Shown piece after piece: positions 1 through 7,455 of a stretch of DNA of 44,786 nucleotides. Every line of letters starts with the position of its first letter. The first letter of the stretch is position 1. The stretch is from Sphingobium xanthum (GTDB lineage: Bacteria > Pseudomonadota > Alphaproteobacteria > Sphingomonadales > Sphingomonadaceae), in contig NZ_JAHKKS010000018.1 of assembly GCF_019737615.1 (NCBI RefSeq), positions 1 to 44,786 on the forward strand. Reading direction: 5' to 3'. The translations under genes were made by a program, and so were the position numbers. The notes beneath the pieces were generated by a model. The model saw only the letters and a list, made by a program, of their open reading frames with translations, was not told the DNA's origin and made no database searches.

Positions 1-69
1 CTTCGCGAACAAATCCTGCGGATCACGACCAGCCAGAAGCTGGTCCAGCATGGCCTTGTCGATCGCCAT
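1..69 (-). CDS. IS256-family transposase, N-terminal fragment (runs off window)
   Basis: The first 23 codons of a minus-strand gene that leaves the window at its left edge. The translation starts MAIDKAMLDQLLAGRDP and continues QDLFAK, which is the familiar opening of IS256-family (Mutator-like, DDE) transposases from Alphaproteobacteria. The ATG is at 67-69. Only this N-terminal piece is visible, so intactness and catalytic residues cannot be judged. The outer end of the element lies just upstream of the gene, as expected for a single-gene IS. Confidence 0.8.
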   Translation of the reverse strand, partial: MAIDKAMLDQLLAGRDPQDLFAK

Positions 70-128
70 ATCGATGGTCCTTCCTATCCATCTCTATGGC
101 CTCGCGCACAAAATATCTGACAGTCCCC
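1..128 (-). mobile_element. End of an IS256-family insertion sequence
   Basis: The transposase start is followed outward by an AT-rich stretch reading cgcgcacaaaatatctgaca and then gtcccc, ending near position 128. From memory this matches the terminal inverted repeat of sphingomonad IS256-family elements (GGGACTGTCAGATATTTTGTG on the other strand, shown here only in part). The partner inverted repeat and the target duplication are outside the window, so the exact boundary is uncertain by a few bases. Confidence 0.6.
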
Positions 129-263
129 AAAGTCTCGCGCCGAACCAGATCCCGACCTTCGACAACCATGACATGCACCCGCTGCAAGCGCCCCTGCGGA
201 CAAATTAATCGGGAAGATCGATCAGACTATCCATCGGTATCCATTCGCAAAATCGGGATCGGC

Positions 264-279
264 ATGCCATATGCGGCAT
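264..279. promoter_or_regulatory. Inverted repeat upstream of dps
   Basis: ATGCC-ATATGC-GGCAT forms a 5-bp inverted repeat with a 6-bp centre. It ends 36 bases before the chosen dps start. The position would suit an operator or a promoter-overlapping site. No regulator can be assigned: it is not a clear OxyR, Fur or Irr match. Confidence 0.25.
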
Positions 280-315
280 ATTACACAGACGCCGAATGAA
301 CCGATGGAGACCGAC

Positions 316-807
316 ATGACCGACGCTGCGCTCAAGACGCCGACCGACCTCAAGTCAAATGCCGTCAAGGCCGTGGCTGATGCGCTGAACGGCCTGCTGG
401 CCGACTATTATGCGCTTTACCTCAAGACCAAGAATTTCCACTGGCACGTCTCCGGCCCGCATTTCCGCGACTATCATCTGATGTTCGACGAGCAGGCGAC
501 CGAGATTCTGGCGACCACGGACCTGATCGCCGAGCGGGTGCGCAAGACCGGCAACACGACGCTCCGCTCGATCGGCGACATTGCGCGCCGCCAGAGCCTG
601 AAGGACAATGTTGCCGAGTTCGTGTCGCCCGCCGATATGCTGGAGGAATTGCGCGCCGACAACCTCGCGCTCGTGGAAGCGCTGCGCGCCGCCAAGGAAC
701 TGACCGGCGCCGCCAACGACAACGCGACCGACGGGATCATCGACGACTGGACCGATCAGGCCGAGCAGCGCGCCTGGTTTCTGTTCGAGGCCGGCCGCGG
801 CGCCTGA
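316..807 (+). CDS. dps: Dps family DNA-binding ferritin-like protein
   Basis: A 163-residue ferritin-like protein of usual Dps length. Dps dodecamers oxidise and store iron using H2O2 and coat DNA in starvation or oxidative stress, in the cytoplasm. The diagnostic di-iron region is present: KNFHWHVSGPHF around residues 40-50 followed by HLMFDEQATEI (residues 54-64), giving the H, D and E ligands of the inter-subunit ferroxidase site. The ATG at 316 is chosen because GGAGA (306-310) sits five bases upstream; an in-frame ATG at 304 and a longer reading frame from 271 lack such a site. The gene is monocistronic, between an IS end and a convergent cold-shock gene. A shared bidirectional terminator at 998-1028 could serve both. 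Confidence 0.93.
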   Translation: MTDAALKTPTDLKSNAVKAVADALNGLLADYYALYLKTKNFHWHVSGPHFRDYHLMFDEQATEILATTDLIAERVRKTGNTTLRSIGDIARRQSLKDNVAEFVSPADMLEELRADNLALVEALRAAKELTGAANDNATDGIIDDWTDQAEQRAWFLFEAGRGA

Positions 808-870
808 TTCGGGCCGTCGAGTGGGTCCATCTGGCGCGATGTGGGCCTTGTCCCTTTCAAGCCGACACAG

Positions 871-945
871 TGCTCCTGCGAAAGCAGGAGCCCAGGGCGG
901 CAGGACGCTTCGGCTGTGCCATGGGTTCCTGCCTTCGCAGGAACA
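871..945. repeat. Dispersed REP-like repeat (CTCCTGC..GCAGGAG type)
   Basis: Two hairpin units face each other: gctcctgcgaaagcaggagc (872-891) and ggttcctgccttcgcaggaa (924-943), separated by a GC-rich spacer. The units are related to each other and resemble a repeat recalled as common between genes of sphingomonads. It lies between convergent genes, the usual site for REP elements. Confidence 0.6.
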
Positions 946-997
946 TAAGAGGTCAATTTGAATGGGACGCGCTCCACGCGCTCCATCGCACAAAGAG

Positions 998-1028
998 AAA
1001 GGGCCGGGAGATCACTCCCGGCCCTTTT
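998..1028. terminator. Bidirectional intrinsic terminator between dps and cold-shock gene
   Basis: A 13-bp stem, aaagggccgggag / ctcccggcccttt, closes on an ATCA loop and is flanked by A-rich and T-rich tracts. It can therefore end transcription from both the plus-strand dps side and the minus-strand cold-shock gene, whose stop codon lies 25 bases away. Confidence 0.8.
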
Positions 1029-1052
1029 CATTTCGGTGATTCGGTAACTGAC

Positions 1053-1865
1053 TCAGTCAGCCTTGGACGCCAGATTGACCGCCGCATATTTGCCGCGCCG
1101 ATCGACCTCCAGCTCGAAGTCGAGCCGGTCGCCTTCCTGCAGCGAGGACATGCCTGCCCGCTCAACGGCGCTGATATGTACGAACGCATCGGGCTGGCCA
1201 TCGTCGCGCTGAATGAAGCCGAAGCCCTTCATGGCATTGAAGAACTTGACCGTGCCGCTGGCGCGCTCGCCCGTGAGCTGGCGCATCGGGCCACGCTCGC
1301 CGCCGCCGCGATCGCCGCCGGGGGCAGCGCCACCAGCGCGCTCGGGCACCGGAAGCGGCTCGCCGTCGATCACCAGATCGGTCGCGGAGATCTTGCCGCC
1401 ACGATCGACCAGCGTGAACTTGAGCTGCTGTCCTTCGGCAAGACCGGTCAGGCCGGCCTGCTCGACGGCGCTGATGTGGACGAACACGTCCTCACCGCCA
1501 TCGTCACGGACAATGAAGCCGAAACCCTTCTGGCCGTTGAAGAACTTGACCACGCCGGAGCCTTCGCCGACGACCTGGGCCGGCATTCCGCCGCGACCAC
1601 CGCCGCCACCGCCACCACGGAAGCCGCCACCGCCGCCGCCGCCGCGGAAGCCACCGCCGCCACCGCCGCGATCACCGAAGCCGCCGCCGCCGCCGAAACC
1701 GCCGCGATCACCATAGCCGCCGCCGCCACCGCCGCCGCCGAACCCGCCGCGGGGTGCGCCGTAGCTGCTTCCACCGAAATCGGAATATCCGCCCTCGAAA
1801 CCCGGCTCACCGAAGCCGTCCCGCTTGTCCTTGCCGCGCCCGCGGCGCCCTCTGTCGAAACTCAT
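1053..1865 (-). CDS. Cold-shock protein with two CSD domains and glycine-rich N-terminus
   Basis: A 270-residue nucleic-acid-binding protein. Residues about 1-95 are arginine/glycine-rich (RGRRGRGKDKR, then long runs of G with YGDRGG and FRGGGG units), resembling RGG boxes. Two cold-shock domains follow. Each has an RNP1-type KGFGFI and an RNP2-type FVHIS: the first around residues 104-165 (VKFFNGQKGFGFI), the second around 200-268 (VKFFNAMKGFGFI). Double-CSD proteins are common in Alphaproteobacteria and act as RNA chaperones or antiterminators. The glycine-rich head makes this one unlike the usual 70-residue Csp and closer to RNA-granule-type proteins. It is transcribed alone, divergent from the RNase D-like gene 271 bp away. 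The low-complexity coding region (about 1590-1760) is prone to length variation. Confidence 0.88.
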   Translation of the reverse strand: MSFDRGRRGRGKDKRDGFGEPGFEGGYSDFGGSSYGAPRGGFGGGGGGGGYGDRGGFGGGGGFGDRGGGGGGFRGGGGGGGFRGGGGGGGRGGMPAQVVGEGSGVVKFFNGQKGFGFIVRDDGGEDVFVHISAVEQAGLTGLAEGQQLKFTLVDRGGKISATDLVIDGEPLPVPERAGGAAPGGDRGGGERGPMRQLTGERASGTVKFFNAMKGFGFIQRDDGQPDAFVHISAVERAGMSSLQEGDRLDFELEVDRRGKYAAVNLASKAD

Positions 1866-2136
1866 GCCCTGTTAGTCACTTTCGCTCGTCCAACCACTCA
1901 TCCTCCCCATGCCGGACGACGCGCACGAGAGACTCGGCCGAATGCCAAATTCAACCGAGTTTCGCTATAACGCTATTTATCCACAAGCGCGAATGATTTT
2001 GATGAGACTCGGTGCCGGATCGCGTTTGATTGTTCGGACGCTCGAAATTCTGCGCGTCTTCCATGGGATGTGATTACCGATTCACCCGTTTCTCAGGCGG
2101 GTTTCCTCTCGCGCAACATGCGTCTAAGGAAGCGGC

Positions 2137-2754
2137 ATGAGTGTTTATCTGCATGAAGAAGACCTGCCCGAGGGCGTCCTTGCCGACGGGCCGGTCGCCA
2201 TCGACACGGAGACGATGGGCCTGATCACGCCGCGCGACCGGCTCTGCCTGGTCCAGATCAGCGACGGCAAGGGTGACGAGCATCTGGTGCGGTTCGCCCC
2301 GGGCAGCAGCTATGCCGCGCCCAATCTGCGCGCGATCATCGCCGATCCCACCCGGCTCAAGCTCTTCCATTTCGGCCGTTTCGATATTGCCGCGCTCCAG
2401 CATTATCTGGGCGTGCTGGCGGCGCCGGTCTATTGCACCAAGATCGCCTCGCGCCTCACGCGGACCTATACGGACCGGCACGGTCTCAAGGAGATCGTGC
2501 GCGAGTTGCTCGGCTTCGACATCAGCAAGCAGCAGCAGAGTTCCGACTGGGGCAGCGCGGTGCTGAGCGATGCGCAGCGCGATTATGCGGCGTCCGACGT
2601 GCGCTATCTGCATGCGCTGATGGCCGAGCTGGACCTCCGGCTGGCGCGCGAGGGGCGCACGGCGCTGGCCAAGGCCTGTTTCGATTTCCTGCCGCATCGC
2701 GCCCTGCTCGATCTCGCCGGATGGCCGGAGATCGATATTTTCGCTCATGCCTGA
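2137..2754 (+). CDS. Ribonuclease D-like 3'-5' exonuclease
   Basis: A 205-residue protein consisting of the DEDDy exonuclease domain alone. Full RNase D is about 370 residues with HRDC domains, so this is the short alphaproteobacterial form. Catalytic residues visible: D23-x-E25 in AIDTETMGL, D83 in HFGRFDIAAL, and Y150 with D154 in the ExoIII motif RDYAASDVRYL. It should trim RNA 3' ends in the cytoplasm using two metal ions. The stop overlaps the lptC start by eight bases, so it is the first gene of the lpt cluster. This order, short RNase D then lptC-lptA-lptB-rpoN, is one I associate with sphingomonads. Confidence 0.88.
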   Translation: MSVYLHEEDLPEGVLADGPVAIDTETMGLITPRDRLCLVQISDGKGDEHLVRFAPGSSYAAPNLRAIIADPTRLKLFHFGRFDIAALQHYLGVLAAPVYCTKIASRLTRTYTDRHGLKEIVRELLGFDISKQQQSSDWGSAVLSDAQRDYAASDVRYLHALMAELDLRLAREGRTALAKACFDFLPHRALLDLAGWPEIDIFAHA

Positions 2755-3436
2755 TCTCGCAGCCTCGCCCGATCATGGCGGCGAAATGGCGCTCTCCGCG
2801 CTGGGCAATGCCGAGCGGAGCAAGCGCCAGCACTGGGCGACGCCGGGCGGCAGTCACGACAAGCTGATCACCGTCCTCAAGCGCAGCCTGCCGGTGGTGG
2901 TCACCATATTGTTCGTGTTCCTGTTCACCGCGCCCTTCACGCACCAGTCGGAAGTCAGCTTCGTGCTCGACAAGAACAAGGTCGATATGGCGAGCGAGCG
3001 GATGAAGGTCGTGGAGGCGCTGTATCGCGGCGAGGATGCGCGCGGGCGGCCCTTCTCGCTGCGTGCCGGATCGGCGCTGCAGCGCAGCTCGCGTGATCCG
3101 ATCGTGGAATTGAACGAGCTGGAAGCCCGGCTGCAGATGGAAAATGGCGGCGCCCTGGTGACCGCGCGGCGCGGCAATTACAATCTCGACAAGGAAACGG
3201 TCGCGGTCGAGGGGCCGATCCAGTTCGAGAGCGCGGACGGCTATCGCCTGACCACGCGCGATGTCGATATCCAGCTCGAACAGCGCAGCCTGCGAAGCCG
3301 GGGCAGTGTGGAAGGGCGCATGCCGAGCGGCACCTTCCGCGCCGATCATCTCAGCGCCGATCTGGAAGCGCGGACGGTTACGCTCGAGGGCAATGCCCGC
3401 TTGCGTATGGATCAAATTGAACGCAAAGGGCGCTGA
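2747..3436 (+). CDS. lptC: LPS export ABC transporter periplasmic protein LptC
   Basis: A 229-residue inner-membrane-anchored protein. A basic cytoplasmic head of about 45 residues is followed by one membrane segment (SLPVVVTILFVFLFTAPF, about residues 47-65) and a periplasmic beta-jellyroll region. LptC receives lipopolysaccharide from LptB2FG and passes it to LptA. Identification rests on the architecture, the beta-strand-rich C-terminal half (GNYNLDKETVAVEGPI and similar turns) and its place directly before lptA and lptB. It overlaps the preceding exonuclease gene by eight bases and the next start by one base, so translation is probably coupled. The N-terminal cytoplasmic part is longer than in E. 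coli LptC. Confidence 0.85.
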   Translation: MPDLAASPDHGGEMALSALGNAERSKRQHWATPGGSHDKLITVLKRSLPVVVTILFVFLFTAPFTHQSEVSFVLDKNKVDMASERMKVVEALYRGEDARGRPFSLRAGSALQRSSRDPIVELNELEARLQMENGGALVTARRGNYNLDKETVAVEGPIQFESADGYRLTTRDVDIQLEQRSLRSRGSVEGRMPSGTFRADHLSADLEARTVTLEGNARLRMDQIERKGR

Positions 3437-3984
3437 TGCTCCGCAAGTCGCTGATCCTTACCGCTGTTGGCGCCGGGTTTGGCCTTGCCGTCGCGCTCAC
3501 GATCGCGGGCACGGCCGACGCGCAGGTGTTGCGCGGCCATAACACGAGCGCCCCAGTCGATTTCTCCGCCGACCGCATCGAGGTGCAGGACCGCGCCGAT
3601 CGCGTCGTTGTCACCGGAAACGTGCAGGTGACGCAGGCCGGACTCACCATGACGGCGCAGCGGCTGACCGTCGCCTATCATAATGCCGGCGGCGTCGAGA
3701 TCGACCGGCTGGACGCCTCGGGCGGCGTCACCGTGACGCGCGGCGACGAGCGGGCGAGCGGATCGGTCGCGATCTACGATCTCAACCGCAAGCTCATCAC
3801 GCTGATCGGCAATGTGCAGCTCAACCAGGGCGCCAATCGCCTAGCCGGCTCGCGACTGGTGATCGACCTGACCAGCGGCCGCTCGACCGTCGATGGCTCG
3901 GCCGCCGGAGGGGCGCCAGGCACCACCACCTCGGGCGGTCGCGTTTCCGGCACGTTCAAGGTTCGCCAGCGGACAAATCCCTGA
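3436..3984 (+). CDS. lptA: LPS transport periplasmic protein LptA (OstA-like)
   Basis: A 182-residue exported protein. A signal peptide (residues 1 to about 31, hydrophobic stretch then GTADA-Q) precedes an OstA/LptA domain that starts PVDFSADRIEVQDRADRVVVTGNVQV. This is the usual LptA pattern of repeated short strands that stack into the periplasmic LPS bridge. The C-terminus is a flexible G/S/T-rich tail. TGATG at the lptC/lptA junction (stop and start share one base) indicates coupled translation. Together with lptC and lptB it forms the LPS-transport bridge; the lptF, lptG and lptD genes are elsewhere. Confidence 0.88.
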   Translation: MLRKSLILTAVGAGFGLAVALTIAGTADAQVLRGHNTSAPVDFSADRIEVQDRADRVVVTGNVQVTQAGLTMTAQRLTVAYHNAGGVEIDRLDASGGVTVTRGDERASGSVAIYDLNRKLITLIGNVQLNQGANRLAGSRLVIDLTSGRSTVDGSAAGGAPGTTTSGGRVSGTFKVRQRTNP

Positions 3985-4139
3985 GACCCGGCGTCTTGGC
4001 GCTGAAAGTGCAGTGTTTTTGATTGAATGCGGCTTTCCATGCAAATTTCCTGCCAGACCGAGATTGCAGTGCGCGTTGTAACGTGTCAGCAACGCCTCGC
4101 AGGGCATGACGATGGACGTGCAATGACAAGGAAGTGCTC

Positions 4140-4922
4140 ATGAACGACCTTGCGGCCCCGCTTGGCCGCCCGAACGGAGCCGGCGGCGAGGAGCCCGGCG
4201 AGCACCGGCTTCAGGTCATCTCGATCGCCAAGAGCTATGACAAGCGCGCGGTCCTGACCGATGTCAGCCTCGAAGTGGGGCATGGCGAGGTGGTCGGCCT
4301 GCTCGGTCCCAATGGCGCGGGCAAGACGACCTGCTTCTACTCGATCATGGGCCTGGTGAAGCCGGACAGCGGGCGCATCCTGCTCGAAGGTCTCGATATC
4401 ACCGGCCTACCCATGTACCGGCGCGCCATCCTCGGCCTCGGCTACCTGCCGCAGGAAACATCGATCTTTCGCGGCATGACCGTGGAGCAGAACATCCTCT
4501 CCGTGCTGGAACTGGCTGAGCCGGACAAGGATGCACGCGGCGTCAAGCTGGAGCGACTGCTCGACGAGTTCGGCCTTGCCCGCCTGCGCGCCAGCTCGGC
4601 CATGGCGCTCTCGGGCGGCGAGCGGCGCCGTGCGGAAATCGCTCGTGCGCTCGCAGCCAATCCTTCCATCGTGCTGCTCGACGAGCCGTTCGCGGGCATC
4701 GACCCGCTCTCGATCGCCGACATTCGCGATCTGGTGAAGGATCTCAAGAACCGCGGCATCGGCGTGCTCATCACCGATCACAATGTCCGCGAGACGCTGG
4801 AAATCGTCGATCGCGCCTGCATCATCTATGATGGCAAGGTGCTGTTCGCCGGCAGTCCGGAGGAGCTGGTCTCGAACAGCGAGGTCCGCCGGCTCTATCT
4901 GGGTGAAAGCTTCTCGCTGTGA
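4140..4922 (+). CDS. lptB: LPS export ABC transporter ATP-binding protein LptB
   Basis: A 260-residue ABC ATPase that powers LPS extraction as part of LptB2FG on the cytoplasmic face of the inner membrane. Walker A GPNGAGKT is at residues 56-63, the signature LSGGERRR lies before ARAL, Walker B is IVLLDEPFAGIDP, and the switch histidine is in ITDHNVRETL. The tail LYLGESFSL is typical of LptB. ATG 4140 is chosen over the in-frame GTG at 4134 because AAGGAA (4128-4133) is ideally placed for the ATG. It is 155 bases downstream of lptA, so it may have its own promoter. rpoN follows after 28 bases. Confidence 0.93.
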   Translation: MNDLAAPLGRPNGAGGEEPGEHRLQVISIAKSYDKRAVLTDVSLEVGHGEVVGLLGPNGAGKTTCFYSIMGLVKPDSGRILLEGLDITGLPMYRRAILGLGYLPQETSIFRGMTVEQNILSVLELAEPDKDARGVKLERLLDEFGLARLRASSAMALSGGERRRAEIARALAANPSIVLLDEPFAGIDPLSIADIRDLVKDLKNRGIGVLITDHNVRETLEIVDRACIIYDGKVLFAGSPEELVSNSEVRRLYLGESFSL

Positions 4923-4950
4923 CCCGGACCGTCTGAGGGCCGGCTGACCC

Positions 4951-6462
4951 ATGTCCCTGGCGCCTCGCCTAGACCTGCGACAAAGCCAGTCGCTGGTGAT
5001 GACGCCGCAGCTCCAGCAGGCGATCAAGCTGCTGGCGCTCTCCAATCTGGAACTTGAAGCGTTCATCGGCGGCGAGCTGGAGCGCAATCCGCTGCTCGAA
5101 GCGGGCGAGATTATTGCCCAGCCGGCACGCGAAACGGTCGAACCGGTCGACGGTGCCGAGCCGGTCTCCGGCCCCGATGCCGGCGCTGATACGCTGATCG
5201 ATCGCGGCGCGGGTGGTGCGGATTCTCCGCTCGACGTCGATTATGGCGCCGAGACGTTCATCGACGACGGCCCAAATGACGGCGTCAGCGCGCAGCGCCA
5301 GTCCGGCAGCGATCTCATGAGCATGGGCAGCGCGACCGGCGGGTCCGAGGACGGACCGGATTTCGACAGCTTCGCCGCGCCGGACATCGGCCTGCACGAG
5401 CATCTGATGCAGCAGGCCGGCGCCATGCTCTCCGGCACTGCGCTGCTCATCGCGGGGCAGCTCGTCGGCCAGATCGACGATGCCGGCTATCTCGAGGCAA
5501 ATCTGCTGGAGACTGCCTATCGGCTCGGCGTGGCGCTGGCCGAGGTCGAGGAGGTGCTGGCGGTCATTCACGGCTTCGACCCGTCCGGCGTCGGCGCGCG
5601 CAGCCTTTCCGAATGCATCGCCATCCAGGCGCGCGAGGCGGATCGCTACGATCCCGCCATGGCGACGCTCATCGACAATCTCGACCTGCTGGCGCGGGGC
5701 CAAATCCCCCATCTGCGACGCATTTGCGGCGTGGACGAGGAGGACATGGCCGACATGATCCGGGAGTTGCGCACCTACGATCCCAAGCCCGGCCTGCAAT
5801 ATGGCGGCGAGGGCGCTGCGGCCGTGGTGCCGGACGTGTTCGTTACTCCCTCGGGCAAGAGCTGGGCGATCGAGATCAACGGCGCGACCCTGCCGCGCCT
5901 GCTCGTCAATCGCCGCTATCATGCCCAGCTTGCGGCCGGAGCGCGGGACAAGGCGGCCAAGGCCTGGCTCTCCGACAGCCTCGCCAGCGCCAACTGGCTG
6001 ATCAAGGCGCTCGACCAGCGCCAGCGCACCATCCTCAAGGTGACCGAAGAGATCGTGCGCCGGCAGGAAGGCTTCTTCCGCCATGGCGTGACGCATTTGC
6101 GGCCGCTGACCCTGAAGGCGATCGCCGACGAGGTGGACCTGCACGAGTCCACGATCAGCCGCGTCACCAGCAACAAATATCTCGCCTGCCCGCGCGGCAC
6201 CTTCGAGCTCAAATATTTCTTCACGTCCGCCATCCAGTCCGCCGATGGCGGGGAAGCGGCATCGGCCGAGGCCGTGAAGAGCCATATCCGCGCGCTCATC
6301 GCCGAGGAAAAGGCGGATGCAATCCTCAGCGACGACACGCTCGTCGATCTGCTGCGCGAAAAGGGCTTCGACATCGCCCGGCGGACAGTCGCCAAATATC
6401 GTGAGGCGATCGGCCTCGGCTCCTCTGTGCAGCGGCGGCGGCAGAAGGCAATGATGCGCTGA
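4951..6462 (+). CDS. rpoN: RNA polymerase sigma-54 factor RpoN
   Basis: A 503-residue sigma-54. Region I is glutamine/leucine-rich (SLVMTPQLQQAIKLLALS near residue 14), followed by an acidic region II (about 60-130). The core-binding and DNA-binding parts follow, with ESTISRVTSNKYL in the HTH region. The diagnostic RpoN box ARRTVAKYRE is at residues 476-485 near the C-terminus. It directs core polymerase to -24/-12 promoters and needs AAA+ activators. It follows lptB by 28 bases, a conserved order in Proteobacteria. The hpf and ptsN genes often found next are not present in this window; a divergent small-RNA-like unit lies downstream instead. Confidence 0.95.
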   Translation: MSLAPRLDLRQSQSLVMTPQLQQAIKLLALSNLELEAFIGGELERNPLLEAGEIIAQPARETVEPVDGAEPVSGPDAGADTLIDRGAGGADSPLDVDYGAETFIDDGPNDGVSAQRQSGSDLMSMGSATGGSEDGPDFDSFAAPDIGLHEHLMQQAGAMLSGTALLIAGQLVGQIDDAGYLEANLLETAYRLGVALAEVEEVLAVIHGFDPSGVGARSLSECIAIQAREADRYDPAMATLIDNLDLLARGQIPHLRRICGVDEEDMADMIRELRTYDPKPGLQYGGEGAAAVVPDVFVTPSGKSWAIEINGATLPRLLVNRRYHAQLAAGARDKAAKAWLSDSLASANWLIKALDQRQRTILKVTEEIVRRQEGFFRHGVTHLRPLTLKAIADEVDLHESTISRVTSNKYLACPRGTFELKYFFTSAIQSADGGEAASAEAVKSHIRALIAEEKADAILSDDTLVDLLREKGFDIARRTVAKYREAIGLGSSVQRRRQKAMMR

Positions 6463-6500
6463 GGCGCGCTCAGCTGTCGTGCGCGGAGGAGCCCGCCGAC

Positions 6501-6532
6501 AAAAAAAGCGGGGCCGCCTGTTGGCAGCCCCG
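6501..6532 (-). terminator. Intrinsic terminator of a minus-strand small transcript
   Basis: Read on the minus strand: CGGGGC-t-GCC-aaca-GGC-g-GCCCCG followed by a run of T (plus-strand A tract 6501-6507). The stem is strong and GC-rich, with one internal mismatch. The U tract lies on the minus-strand 3' side only, so it ends a transcript coming from about 6650, not rpoN. It begins 28 bases downstream of the stop of the 29-codon reading frame. Confidence 0.75.
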
Positions 6533-6559
6533 AGATTGAGTCGTCGAAAAAAAAGTCGA

Positions 6560-6649
6560 TCAGATAGCAGGGATGCGCGCTGACGATCCCGCATGAAGCG
6601 GGCCGCGCTCAATCGCGACGGCAAGCAAAAGCCAAGCCTGACTGTTCAT
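6560..6649 (-). CDS. Possible 29-residue small protein or leader peptide
   Basis: A minus-strand reading frame of 29 codons beginning MNSQAWLLLAVAIERG and ending PAI. It lies between a hairpin that carries a GGGGA ribosome-site-like loop directly upstream of the ATG and a strong intrinsic terminator just downstream. The leucine-rich opening could be a short membrane-seeking helix. The unit looks like a self-contained small gene, a leader peptide, or a small RNA with an incidental reading frame. No function can be assigned. I have a faint sense that similar short frames occur in other sphingomonads, but this cannot be confirmed here. Confidence 0.4.
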   Translation of the reverse strand: MNSQAWLLLAVAIERGPLHAGSSARIPAI

Positions 6650-6667
6650 GATTGGTCCCCACCAATC
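6650..6667 (-). promoter_or_regulatory. Hairpin presenting a GGGGA loop before the small reading frame
   Basis: GATTGGT and ACCAATC form a perfect 7-bp stem around a 4-base loop that is GGGG on the minus strand. The ATG follows immediately. GGGGA would be the only Shine-Dalgarno-like sequence, about six bases from the ATG. Ribosome access would therefore depend on opening or binding this loop. From here to 6859 I see no gene, only A-rich patches and a GAAGCGCTTC palindrome. Confidence 0.45.
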
Positions 6668-6859
6668 CGTGGATGCGGAAGCGCTTCAAAAAAACGCTCC
6701 CGCCTCCCACATCGCCACCGCTCGCCCGGATTAGATCCGGACCCGGCGACGCACGCTAAATAGCACCGTTAACCTTCGTTAACCAGATATAGTTGCAAAG
6801 GCTGCACGGGGGGCGGACGGGCAACGCGCCAGTTGCGGGAACATTAACCCCGCACGCGG

Positions 6860-7045
6860 TTAGTCGATGGCCTTGGAGACGCTCTTGCCGGCCAACAGGC
6901 CGAGCACGAGGAAGATGGCGAACAGCGCAATCGCCGCGAAAAACAGGATCTTGGCAATGCCGACGAACGTGCCGGCAACGCCGCCAAAGCCGAGCAGCGC
7001 GGCGACGGCCGCGATGATCAGCGAGATGATGGCGAGACGGATCAT
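6860..7045 (-). CDS. DUF1328 family small membrane protein
   Basis: A 61-residue, almost wholly hydrophobic protein with two membrane segments (about residues 4-25 and 31-53) and a short charged C-terminus (GKSVSKAID). The sequence MIRLAIISLIIAAVAALLGFGG with the following GVAG matches the DUF1328/YtjA family, small inner-membrane proteins often linked to envelope or general stress. The function is unknown. It stands alone, with a GGAGTTTGCCTC-type leader upstream of the ATG at 7043-7045. Confidence 0.85.
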   Translation of the reverse strand: MIRLAIISLIIAAVAALLGFGGVAGTFVGIAKILFFAAIALFAIFLVLGLLAGKSVSKAID

Positions 7046-7127
7046 GAGGCAAACTCCTTGATGGATTGGACCGGAAACGTCTCGCGCAGGTCGTGGGTTC
7101 CCCGCGACTCGGCCTTTCCCGGATAGT

Positions 7128-7445
7128 CTAAAGCGCGATCTCGGCCCGGACGAGCGCGCCTTCGTCCAACTCCTCGGCGTCCCGAACCGCCTTCTTCACC
7201 GGCAAGAACCAGCCGCCGCTCTGCTTCTCGGGAAAGATCGAGGTCTGCCAGACGGTTTCGCCGATCGTGACGGTGACCCTGGCCGAGCCGAAGCCGCGCT
7301 TGCCGCCATCAAGCCACTGCCCGGTGAGCGCCGCGAGCCGAAGGGCACCGGCTTTCTCGCCCGCAATCACGATATAGGCGGAAGAGGTGTTGCTGGTTGC
7401 GCTGGTCCAGACTCGCAGCGGCGCCTCGACCGCGATCCGCTCCAT
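7128..7445 (-). CDS. DUF1905 family protein
   Basis: A 105-residue soluble protein. The patterns ...GAYIVIAGEKAGAL-type and ...ARVTVTIGETVWQTSIFP..GGWFLPVKKAVRDAEELDEGALVRAEI fit DUF1905, a small beta-barrel domain of unknown function often paired with a YdeI-like C-terminal domain, which is absent here. The ATG at 7443-7445 is chosen because the preceding gene stops at 7456; a longer frame upstream would overlap that gene. The ten-base gap suggests it is the second gene of a two-gene unit with the cyclophilin. Confidence 0.75.
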   Translation of the reverse strand: MERIAVEAPLRVWTSATSNTSSAYIVIAGEKAGALRLAALTGQWLDGGKRGFGSARVTVTIGETVWQTSIFPEKQSGGWFLPVKKAVRDAEELDEGALVRAEIAL

Positions 7446-7455
7446 CGCCGATGCT

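Noticed and set aside
215..260. OxyR-like site upstream of dps
   Set aside because: Only one CTAT word fits the ATAG-N7-CTAT spacing pattern; the other half sites do not match.
872..943. Paired hairpins as a CRISPR fragment
   Set aside because: There are only two related units, they face each other, and there is no spacer series or cas gene; it is a REP-type repeat.
1213..1716. Proline-rich plus-strand reading frame
   Set aside because: It is the complement of the glycine-rich head of the cold-shock protein; the proline runs come from GGN codons read backwards.
4969..6624. Long minus-strand reading frame opposite rpoN
   Set aside because: It is antisense to an unmistakable sigma-54 gene, has arginine/alanine-rich composition typical of GC-rich antisense frames, and matches no family.
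6768..6783. GTTAAC-cttc-GTTAAC as a CtrA site
   Set aside because: The two TTAA words are six bases apart, not the seven of the CtrA consensus, and no CtrA-type promoter context is visible.
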